From Bacteroidota bacterium (lineage in GTDB: Bacteria > Bacteroidota > Bacteroidia > Chitinophagales > Chitinophagaceae): 13,156 bases of DNA. Every line of letters starts with the position of its first letter. Position 1 is the first letter of the stretch. The notes under the pieces are model-generated. The model saw only the letters and a program-made list of their open reading frames with translations, was not told where the DNA came from and did not search any database. A program made the position numbers and the translations under genes. Shown here in pieces: positions 7,630 to 13,156 of this stretch. The stretch is taken from positions 1 to 13,156 of the forward strand of contig JAEWAC010000456.1 in assembly GCA_023391895.1 (NCBI GenBank). The letters run 5' to 3'.

Positions 7630-7984
7630 TGACAATCTTTTAAATCAGTAATGAAAATGCAGCAAACCTTACCAGGAGTGTAACAACAGGTCAATATGAT
7701 GGGCGTCAACTGTATGGCTTGCATTCCGTTAAACAAATGGATAAAAAATGAGACGTCTAAATATACTATTTTAACGAACACATAGAATAGGAAATTTCCT
7801 GAAAAAATTAGAATTTGGTTAAAAAGAGAGCGGTTGGAATGGCCATGCGGTGGCAGGGATCAATTGTTTTAAAAGGTCATGTGCCGGATTCCTTTATATT
7901 TATGGAAGGAGGCAGGTGAGTTGCAGTGTGGGTTTTTGTGGGCGGTGCCCAGATTCAAAACATCCTATCTTTAAATAGTCAACT
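7630..7984. promoter_or_regulatory. Divergent promoter region between operon and DUF1080 gene
   Basis: This 355-bp gap separates the minus-strand operon from the plus-strand DUF1080 gene and must hold both promoters. A TATATTTA box resembling the Bacteroidota -7 element (TAnnTTTG) occurs in each orientation: minus strand at 7765-7758 and plus strand at 7895-7902. Neither has a good TTTG at the expected -33 spacing, so both are weak candidates. A perfect 12-bp palindrome lies at 7789-7800. Neither start codon has a Shine-Dalgarno sequence, as is usual in Bacteroidota. Confidence 0.5.
7789..7800. promoter_or_regulatory. 12-bp perfect palindrome, candidate operator
   Basis: AGGAAATTTCCT is a perfect palindrome in the divergent promoter region, about 25 bp upstream (operon direction) of the minus-strand TATATTTA box. 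Its place suits a dimeric regulator shared by the two transcription units. No regulator gene is present in the window, so the binding protein is unknown. Confidence 0.35.
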
Positions 7985-8755
7985 ATGCTTAAATTCCCTT
8001 ACCTGTTGCTGTCGGCCGCGTTGCTGGGCAGCTGCGGATCGCAAAACGTTTCATCCATGGACACATCAACTACCAACGACACGGCTGCTACTGCCGCCAA
8101 CATCCTAACGGAAAATGAAAAAGGAGAAGGCTGGCAACTGTTGTTTGACGGCACCACCACAAACGGCTGGCACACCTACGGCAAAAAAGATTCAATAGGC
8201 AAAGCCTGGAAGGCTGAAAACGGCACCCTGTTTTTTGATGCCGCCAGCAAAAAGGAAGGACAGCCCAACGAAGGCGGCGATATTGTTACGAATGATGAAT
8301 TCGACGATTTTCACCTGAAGCTGGAGTGGAAGGTGGCGCCCGGCGGCAACAGCGGTATTATGTTTTATGTAAAAGAAGATGCCAAATACCCCTATCCCTG
8401 GCACACGGGCCCCGAAATGCAGGTGCTGGACAATGACGCCCACAGCGATGCTAAAATCGTTAAGCACCGGGCCGGCGACCTGTACGACCTGATCTCTGTA
8501 TCGAAAGAAACCGTAAAACCCGCCGGGCAGTGGAACCAGGTGGAGATAAGGGCCAACCAGGGTCAGCTGGATTTTTACCTAAACGGCGAACACGTATTGA
8601 ACACCACCTTGTGGGATGAGGCGTGGCGTAAACTGGTAGCCGGCAGCAAGTTTAAGGACATGCCTGACTTTGCCACTTATAAAAGTGGCAAAATTGCGCT
8701 GCAGGATCATGGCGATAATGTATGGTTCCGAAACATTAAAATCAGAAGGCTCTAG
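7985..8755 (+). CDS. DUF1080 / 3-keto-disaccharide hydrolase family lipoprotein
   Basis: A 256-aa exported lipoprotein. The signal peptide ends in a lipobox LGSC with Cys17, followed by a Ser/Thr-rich linker to about residue 45. The rest is one concanavalin/laminin-G-like domain of the DUF1080 family: GWQLLFDG (49-56), TNGWHTYG, GGDIVTNDEFDDF (97-109), GGNSGIMFY (120-128), TGPEMQVLDN (141-150), GQWNQVEI (181-188), FYLNG, and the closing GKIALQDHGDNVWFRNIKI (235-253). Members have been shown to cleave 3-keto-glycosides, so this would break the glycosidic bond after C3 oxidation by the GMC enzyme. It is transcribed divergently from the operon and has its own terminator overlapping the stop codon. 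No acidic cluster directly follows the cysteine, so a surface-export signal is not obvious and a periplasmic face is more likely. Confidence 0.92.
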   Translation: MLKFPYLLLSAALLGSCGSQNVSSMDTSTTNDTAATAANILTENEKGEGWQLLFDGTTTNGWHTYGKKDSIGKAWKAENGTLFFDAASKKEGQPNEGGDIVTNDEFDDFHLKLEWKVAPGGNSGIMFYVKEDAKYPYPWHTGPEMQVLDNDAHSDAKIVKHRAGDLYDLISVSKETVKPAGQWNQVEIRANQGQLDFYLNGEHVLNTTLWDEAWRKLVAGSKFKDMPDFATYKSGKIALQDHGDNVWFRNIKIRRL

Positions 8756-8768
8756 CGAGCCTTTTTTT
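8746..8768 (+). terminator. Intrinsic terminator overlapping the DUF1080 stop codon
   Basis: Stem AAGGCTC (8746-8752) pairs with GAGCCTT (8757-8763) around a TAGC loop, followed by a T-run to 8768. The stop codon TAG (8753-8755) forms the loop, so the last coding codons are part of the terminator stem. Confidence 0.85.
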
Positions 8769-8802
8769 AATTAGATGCTTTTTTGTTTTCCCATCTAATT
8801 AA
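8767..8802. repeat. Perfect 11-bp inverted repeat
   Basis: TTAATTAGATG (8767-8777) and CATCTAATTAA (8792-8802) are exact reverse complements around a 14-nt loop rich in T. It begins within the T-tract of the preceding terminator. It is AT-rich and lacks its own T-tail, so it is not a typical terminator; it may be an auxiliary stem or a relic of an inserted element. Confidence 0.6.
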
Positions 8803-8909
8803 CGGGCGGGGTGTTGCAACATCTTTTCAAAACCCCCTATGACGGCTGCAGCAGTGAGATAATGATTGTAAAATCTGTATTAGTCTTTCCTGCCAGCGGC
8901 GGCTCCGAC

Positions 8910-9196
8910 TTTAATACTAAATTGTTTTCAGCTTTATAAAATTCAATCGTCAATTGTGAATGGTCAATGGTGAATACCAAATTATAATACAGATAACAAG
9001 AGAGATTTAGGAGCCCGGTAAAATAAACTCTTTCAAAATCCCATAGTAAGAAGGCCAGTGTGTTGCACTTTACACATATCCTTTCGCAAAAACAACATTT
9101 CGTTATCTGGATAGCGGCTTGCTATTCACTATTGATTACTGACCATTCACCATTGTCGGCAGGAATTCATAAAGCTGAAAACCGCATAGTATAAAA
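8910..9196. repeat. Long imperfect inverted repeat with heptad-repeat arms (MITE-like)
   Basis: The left arm (8910-8997) and right arm (9102-9196) are imperfect reverse complements around a 104-bp centre without a gene. Shared blocks, in order from the outside, are ATACTA, GTTTTCAGCTTTAT (8924-8937 against 9169-9182), GTGAATGGTCA-like, GTGAATA and CAGATAAC (8990-8997 against 9102-9109). Both arms contain a degenerate tandem repeat with a 7-bp period (TCAATGG/TGAATGG types). They align without gaps except for one extra 7-bp unit in the right arm. The layout resembles a small non-autonomous element or an extended hairpin; no flanking target duplication was seen. Confidence 0.6.
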
Positions 9197-9212
9197 GCTT
9201 ATGCAATCATCA

Positions 9213-9250
9213 AAATCAAAAGCCCCTGTGGTTGCAGGGGCTTTTGATTT
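9213..9250 (-). terminator. Strong hairpin terminator for the PAP2/haloperoxidase gene
   Basis: A perfect 16-bp stem (9213-9228 with 9235-9250) encloses the loop TGGTTG; the GC core is AGCCCCTG/CAGGGGCT, flanked by A-rich and T-rich sides. It starts 40 bp beyond the stop of the minus gene at 9291. Because the stem is flanked by A and T on both sides it could stop transcription in both directions and protect the convergent genes from each other. Confidence 0.88.
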
Positions 9251-9290
9251 ATGTAAGAAATAAAACTACAGATTTTGAAGACGGGCCTGT

Positions 9291-10652
9291 TTATTTGAGC
9301 ACCGCCAGTTTAGGTTTCGTCACGGTATCTGACTTTCTGAAATGCAAGCGGTCTATCACATGTTCGCCAATGCGCCGGCCCATCACCATGCCTTCTTCCA
9401 GGTCGGACCGGAAGTGGATGCCGCCATACAACCGCGACCAGGACGCTTCCCAGGCCGCATCGCGAAACGATTTGAACGACCGGCTGGGAATGCCAAACTC
9501 TACGCCGGAAGTATCGGTATAGGCAAAGTTATCCCCAAAGAAATGCGTCATTACCTCTGCCGAAGCCGAGGAAATCACCGAGTGGCCGCTGACATAAGAC
9601 GGGAAAGGAGGCGTTTGGATAAAAGGCCGCCAGTCCGGATCAATATATTTGTTGATCACCGTTTCGGGCCTTACGCCGTTGGTTTGGTACTTCGTTTTCC
9701 AGCAGGCAATAAAGCCGTCGAACAGCGCAATGGACGTAGCGGTATAAGCCGCTACCGTGGTGCTGAAGTCGGCCTTGGCCTTTTCGGCCGCAATGCCTAC
9801 AATATTCATCCAGTGGCCCGGCGGCGAAAACTTTTTGGTGGCGTACATCACGTGGCCGGTTACATGCAGGTTAAACGGATTGTCGTCAAAAAACTCGGCT
9901 ATGTGTTTTTGTTCATCGTTCAGGCTGTCTACCGATTTTTTTACTTCCAGCAGCTCTTTATAAAATTTGCCGGACTTGTTGGTAATGTCGTAGCGGGGCG
10001 GGGCCGGGGCCGGGTACTGGTCGCAGGAGTCCAGCGCCAGGGTTCTGATTTCACACCAGTGCGGTTCCATACCTTGCGCATAAGCCGGCGGGGTAGGTAC
10101 CCAGCGGCCTTCTTCGGAGGTAACGGTAAATTTTTCGGCGCTCCGGGTTTGGGCATACTGGTCTTTTTTGCTCCAATCCATAATAGCGGCGGAAACGGCA
10201 TCGCTGTAAGCAATGGTGTTTTTTAAAACCCGCGACGGCATGCCCGCCTTTTTGGCGCCTTGTTTCAGCTCCTCCCAGTAATCCATGAGCACCCCTTCAG
10301 GAAAAGTAACCGCATTGCCCACTTTTACAAACGACAGCAGGGCGGCAAGGGGATAATCAATTTCAGCATTGGCGGCCGGCTTCGGCATGGCGGGTAAATG
10401 CCTTATTTGCCCGGCCAGGGTTTGGAAACTGCTGTCGCCGGCGGCCATGCACTCGTAAGCCGCAATGTTGGCATAGGCATAGTTGCGGGAGGCAATCACC
10501 GGCGGAAAGTTGTTGTACAGCACCACGTCATTGAGCTTTTTAACGGTTTTGCAGTACAGCAACGGGTCGTGGGTGTATTGGGTGTAATCCTTATTTTGTG
10601 TGCAGGAAAATAAACCTGTGGCTAAGCACAACAGGTAAAATATTTTTTTCAT
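9291..10652 (-). CDS. PAP2 / vanadium-dependent haloperoxidase superfamily lipoprotein
   Basis: A 453-aa exported lipoprotein (lipobox LFSC, Cys17) with an all-helical C-terminal domain carrying the full vanadate/phosphate-binding signature: K321-x6-R328-P329, PSYVSGH (351-357) and SRLYGGIHFRSD (406-417, i.e. S-R-x5-H-x3-D). This signature is shared by vanadium haloperoxidases and PAP2 phosphatases. The long N-terminal region and overall length match the bacterial 'vanadium-dependent haloperoxidase-like' group, many of which have no proven halogenation. Either an acid-phosphatase or a haloperoxidase role is possible, and the sequence alone does not decide. It starts 41 bp after the unknown gene at 10694-11257 and probably shares its transcript; a strong terminator follows. 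Confidence 0.88.
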   Translation of the reverse strand: MKKIFYLLCLATGLFSCTQNKDYTQYTHDPLLYCKTVKKLNDVVLYNNFPPVIASRNYAYANIAAYECMAAGDSSFQTLAGQIRHLPAMPKPAANAEIDYPLAALLSFVKVGNAVTFPEGVLMDYWEELKQGAKKAGMPSRVLKNTIAYSDAVSAAIMDWSKKDQYAQTRSAEKFTVTSEEGRWVPTPPAYAQGMEPHWCEIRTLALDSCDQYPAPAPPRYDITNKSGKFYKELLEVKKSVDSLNDEQKHIAEFFDDNPFNLHVTGHVMYATKKFSPPGHWMNIVGIAAEKAKADFSTTVAAYTATSIALFDGFIACWKTKYQTNGVRPETVINKYIDPDWRPFIQTPPFPSYVSGHSVISSASAEVMTHFFGDNFAYTDTSGVEFGIPSRSFKSFRDAAWEASWSRLYGGIHFRSDLEEGMVMGRRIGEHVIDRLHFRKSDTVTKPKLAVLK

Positions 10653-10693
10653 AATTCAATTAGTGGGTTTGAAAAGTCCATGCAATACCTATA

Positions 10694-11257
10694 TCAGCTG
10701 AAGATTGACATGGAACCTTCCGGCGGCTGCCCTTGCCATGTTGTGCCGGCGACCGGTAAAAAACAGGGCCGGAAACCCGCATAGGTTTTAGGCGCCTGGC
10801 CGGCAGGGTTAAAAATAAAGGCAGTTAAGTCTTCGCAATATTCCGGCAAAACAATTTTAATGGTGGCGGTTGCTTTTTTACTGCCTTCGGCAGCGGGATA
10901 ACCGTGGGATAGTTTAATAAAATCGGCCTTGGCCGCCCGCAATTGCTGCCGGGCTATATTGGGTATGCACAGCAGTTCCAGGCTGTCGTTATACACCCGG
11001 CGCTTGACGTATTTGTATTCTATGCCTTCTATTTCAATGGTGCCATCCACTCTTTCGTACGTAGGAGAATTGGTATAATACGGCAGGGATATGGGCGTTT
11101 TAATACTTATCAGGTCTTCGTCCTGGTAAGCTTCCTGGTCCAACTGAGTGATCAGGACTTTTTCTTTCCGGTCCTGTATGTAATCAATCACCCACTGATA
11201 GCCGTACAGGTTAAACAGGAGTACCGACAGGAATAATATGGCAGCAACTTTTTTCAA
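10694..11257 (-). CDS. Unknown small membrane-anchored or secreted protein, TTG start
   Basis: I do not recognise this 187-aa protein. It opens with MKKVAAILFLSVLLFNLYGY, a signal peptide or N-terminal membrane anchor without a lipobox, followed by a charged segment (28-48), then a strand-rich section (49-100) with GTIEIEGIEYKYVKRR (72-87) and LLCIPN (95-100), a lysine/alanine-rich part (105-130) and a proline- and glycine-rich tail. The start codon is TTG (11257-11255): an in-frame TGA lies five codons upstream, and there is no Met near enough downstream to keep the signal peptide. It precedes the PAP2/haloperoxidase gene by 41 bp, suggesting cotranscription and envelope location. The base composition and signal peptide support it as a real gene; its function is unknown. 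Confidence 0.75.
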   Translation of the reverse strand: MKKVAAILFLSVLLFNLYGYQWVIDYIQDRKEKVLITQLDQEAYQDEDLISIKTPISLPYYTNSPTYERVDGTIEIEGIEYKYVKRRVYNDSLELLCIPNIARQQLRAAKADFIKLSHGYPAAEGSKKATATIKIVLPEYCEDLTAFIFNPAGQAPKTYAGFRPCFLPVAGTTWQGQPPEGSMSIFS

Positions 11258-11283
11258 AGCGTATAGTGGCTCAACAAGATAAA

Positions 11284-11291
11284 CAAATTTA
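11284..11291 (-). promoter_or_regulatory. Candidate -7 promoter element for the unknown gene
   Basis: On the minus strand TAAATTTG fits the Bacteroidota -7 consensus TAnnTTTG exactly and lies 26 bp upstream of the TTG start at 11257. A matching TTTG at the -33 position was not found, so this is only a candidate. Confidence 0.35.
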
Positions 11292-11440
11292 CGAAAACCG
11301 GTATTTGTCGGGGCGGTTTCCTGCCAACGGCAGTTGCCGGCCGTTGAACCGTTTGCCGGAAAAGATCAGCCGGAAGCAGGCAGGCCTTTCGGTCCCTTAC
11401 TTGAGGTGCTCACGTTTGCGGCTGGACGTTGCATGCCTCT

Positions 11441-13156
11441 TTACTTTACCGTAAAGGTGCGGCGCTGGGGACCAACGCCGGTAATGGTCAGGCTTTTCCA
11501 GTTCGGGGGCAGCACCGATTTAACCTGCTTTAAACCTTCGGGGGTGATTTCCACGCCGCCAAAGCCCATGATCACGCTTTGCAAAATACCGCCGGCACCA
11601 GTGGCAAAATACGGGTTGGTGCCGCCTTTGGTTTCCGCTATTACCCTGAAGGGCGGATTTAAATTGGGTATATAAGCATCCTGAAACCAGCGGTAGGCTT
11701 TTTCACCCTCGCCCAGCCGGGCATAAAGTAAGGTAAAAACCGCCTGGGTCATAGCGGGTGTACCTTCTTCGGGCACCCGCGTTTCATAATACGCCAGGTC
11801 TTTGCGGATCTGTTTAGGATCGGTTATTTCTTTCAGCGGATAAGCCAAAAGGTTCACATCAGCCTGCTTGATGCCTTCGCCTTTATAAGTGGCGTGTTCC
11901 CGGGTAACCCCGTCTTCCATTTTTAAAATCGGTATGTTGCCCGCTACGTGCATCCAGTCGGCATTGGGTGCTATGCCCAGAATTTGAGCAGCCCGGGCAG
12001 CATATTGCAGGTTGGCTTTGGCGGCGGCATTGGTAAAAGCATTGTTGTCTACATTTTCGGCCCATTCATCGGCGGCTACCACGTTTTTAATGTCGTAGCG
12101 GCCCGGCCCGTTGCGCTCCACCCGGGAGGCCCAGAAGTCCGCCGTGGCCGAAAGGATAGGCCAGCCCCGTTCCCGCAGCCACTGCTTGTCCTGGGTAACG
12201 GCATAATAGTTCCAGGCGGCAATGGCCACATCGGCCGTGATATGGTGTTCAAAAGGGCCGCTCAGCGCCCAGACGGGTGTTTCTTCCACGCCGGTTTCTG
12301 CACTTTCCCAGGGATACATGGCGCCTTTAAAACCTTTGGAAAACGCATTGCGCCGGGCGGCTTCCAGCCGCTGGTAGCGGTATTCCACCATGCTTTTGCC
12401 CAGCTCCGGCCGCATCACCAGCAGCGCCGGGTACATCCATATTTCGGTATCCCAAAACACGTGGCCGTTATAACCCAGTCCGCTCAAACCCATGGGCGAG
12501 GGCGACAGGGCCGAGCCTTCCCGCACAAAAGAATACAGGTGATAGAGCATGCTGCGTACGTCCTGCTGCGCCTGCTCGTCGCCTTCAATGATGATATCAC
12601 TTTGCCATAAGTCGTCCCAGGCTCTTTGGTGAAACTGCAGTAGGCGGTCACGGCCTTCCAGCTTGGCATAAAGGGTCAGGCGCTCGGCTTCGTTCAGCGG
12701 GTCGTCGTGGTGAGTAGAGGTGATGGAAGAGCCGGCAACGGAATAGCGATAGGTTTCACCGGCACGGAGCTTTTTGCTGAACTTCATCAGGTGCATGTTG
12801 TTGTCCCACATTTCGTGGATCACTCGGGGCTCCTGGCCGTGGGGCTCGCCAAACAAAAACGTATTGCTGGCGCACATCAGCAGCTTGCCGGTAGGGCTTT
12901 TGGCCGAAGACGTCAATAGGCTAATCACCACATGTGGCCGGTCAATTTCGTTATAATAATTCTGTACATCACGCAGGGCATCGGGAGCTTCCATGACGCT
13001 ACTGCCGCCAATGGTAATGTCTTTTTTGGCCGTAATGGCTACATCCATCAGTACCGTAAAGGGCAAGTGCCGGAGGGCATAATAGGTATAAGAAACGCTG
13101 GCCTTGTCGCCGTGCTCAAATGTGGTGGTAAACGAGGCATTGCGCATGTTCAGGGT
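11441..13156 (-). CDS. Glycoside hydrolase family 65 enzyme, partial (N-terminus beyond window), likely an inverting hydrolase
   Basis: The frame is open from the right window edge to a TAA at 11441. The first Met (13147) is internal, as three sense codons precede it and family members are longer. Residue numbers count from that Met. The first 170 residues belong to the N-terminal beta-sandwich; the (alpha/alpha)6 barrel follows with NGHVFWDTEIWMYP (227-240), KGAMYPWESAETG (274-286), VVAADEWAENVDNNAFTN (356-373, catalytic acid E361) and GIKQAD (426-431). The phosphate-binding H-x-S-S-type loop of GH65 phosphorylases is absent: EEGTPAMT (460-467) stands there. E505 in VIAETKGG lies 144 residues after E361, the same spacing I recall for acid and base in GH65 hydrolases. 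Substrates could be kojibiose, nigerose, trehalose or another alpha-glucoside. No clear terminator lies in the 183 bp before the next minus gene, so read-through is possible. Confidence 0.9.
   Translation of the reverse strand, partial: TLNMRNASFTTTFEHGDKASVSYTYYALRHLPFTVLMDVAITAKKDITIGGSSVMEAPDALRDVQNYYNEIDRPHVVISLLTSSAKSPTGKLLMCASNTFLFGEPHGQEPRVIHEMWDNNMHLMKFSKKLRAGETYRYSVAGSSITSTHHDDPLNEAERLTLYAKLEGRDRLLQFHQRAWDDLWQSDIIIEGDEQAQQDVRSMLYHLYSFVREGSALSPSPMGLSGLGYNGHVFWDTEIWMYPALLVMRPELGKSMVEYRYQRLEAARRNAFSKGFKGAMYPWESAETGVEETPVWALSGPFEHHITADVAIAAWNYYAVTQDKQWLRERGWPILSATADFWASRVERNGPGRYDIKNVVAADEWAENVDNNAFTNAAAKANLQYAARAAQILGIAPNADWMHVAGNIPILKMEDGVTREHATYKGEGIKQADVNLLAYPLKEITDPKQIRKDLAYYETRVPEEGTPAMTQAVFTLLYARLGEGEKAYRWFQDAYIPNLNPPFRVIAETKGGTNPYFATGAGGILQSVIMGFGGVEITPEGLKQVKSVLPPNWKSLTITGVGPQRRTFTVK

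Larger units (their letters stand above)
8756..9290. other. Gene-free convergent intergenic stretch with structured repeats
   Basis: Between the ends of two convergent genes there is no credible reading frame. The stretch contains, in order, the end of the DUF1080 terminator, an 11-bp perfect inverted repeat (8767-8802), a weaker stem GGGGTGTTG/CAAAACCCC (8808-8816 with 8828-8836), the long imperfect inverted repeat (8910-9196) and the terminator at 9213-9250. Confidence 0.6.

Noticed and set aside
7630..7635. TTG as the start of the permease two codons upstream of ATG
   Set aside because: The ATG at 7629 gives the family-typical N-terminus and a length close to NupG; nothing favours TTG.
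7935..7973. TTTG and TATCTTTA as a -33/-7 promoter for the DUF1080 gene
   Set aside because: The spacer is 27 bp instead of about 19, and the transcript would start only a few bases before the ATG at 7985.
8943..9160. Heptad repeats as a CRISPR array
   Set aside because: The units are 7 bp, degenerate and contiguous, with no spacers and no cas genes.
9342..10226. 294-codon plus-strand open frame opposite the PAP2/haloperoxidase gene
   Set aside because: It is antisense to a gene with complete active-site motifs; the product is Arg/Gly-rich with no domain or signal, a typical shadow of GC-rich codons.
11444..11456. CTTTACCGTAAAG near-palindrome at the end of the GH65 gene as a terminator
   Set aside because: It is short, AT-rich, lies inside the coding sequence and has no T-tract after it on the minus strand.
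11948..12610. 220-codon plus-strand open frame opposite the GH65 gene
   Set aside because: It lies entirely within the conserved GH65 barrel on the other strand and has no recognisable features.
13145..13147. ATG at 13147 as the real start of the GH65 protein
   Set aside because: The frame continues to the window edge and the protein would lack much of the N-terminal domain expected in GH65; treated as a partial gene instead of a truncated one.

Overview
The window looks like a chromosomal stretch from a Bacteroidota bacterium, most likely a Chitinophagaceae-type soil or plant-associated glycan degrader. The supporting signs are mid-range base composition, A/T-rich leaders without Shine-Dalgarno sequences, many lipoprotein signal peptides, and a gene set (DUF1080, Gfo/Idh/MocA with Tat signals, GMC oxidoreductase plus subunit 3, NupG-like permease) typical of that phylum. 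Most genes lie on the minus strand. The assignment is an inference; there is no rRNA or marker gene in the window.

Left edge (1-1210, minus): the N-terminal 403 codons of a multi-PAS sensory protein that runs off the window. A 452-bp gene-free stretch follows, holding the terminator of the next operon (1573-1612), a second minus-oriented hairpin with a T-tract (1353-1394), and a degenerate 7-bp-period repeat.

Core (1663-8755): a tight five-gene minus-strand unit, in transcription order: NupG-type permease, Tat-exported TIM-barrel isomerase/epimerase, GMC flavoprotein dehydrogenase, Tat-exported Gfo/Idh/MocA oxidoreductase, and the 'subunit 3' partner of the GMC enzyme. Gaps are only 12-45 bp. 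A divergent plus-strand gene encodes a DUF1080 (3-keto-disaccharide hydrolase family) lipoprotein. Together these fit an oxidative glycoside-breakdown route in the cell envelope. In this reading the GMC enzyme oxidises C3 of a glycoside, DUF1080 and/or the TIM-barrel protein cleaves the activated 3-keto-glycoside, the Gfo/Idh enzyme reduces or interconverts the keto sugar, and the permease takes up the product. The GMC protein carries a C-x5-C-x3-C triad like the [3Fe-4S] site of bacterial FAD-glucose dehydrogenases. It has no signal peptide of its own, so it probably rides through the Tat system on subunit 3. No cytochrome c gene is seen beside it.

Intergenic 8756-9290: a terminator whose loop contains the DUF1080 stop codon, a perfect 11-bp inverted repeat, a roughly 287-bp imperfect long inverted repeat whose arms contain heptad repeats and differ by exactly one 7-bp unit, and a 16-bp perfect-stem terminator for the next minus gene.

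Right part (9291-13156, minus): a GH65 enzyme (C-terminal 571 codons; the N-terminus lies beyond the window) whose catalytic pattern points to an inverting hydrolase rather than a phosphorylase. It is followed by an unknown small membrane-anchored or secreted protein with a TTG start, and a PAP2/vanadium-haloperoxidase superfamily lipoprotein with a complete active-site signature. The last two are probably cotranscribed.
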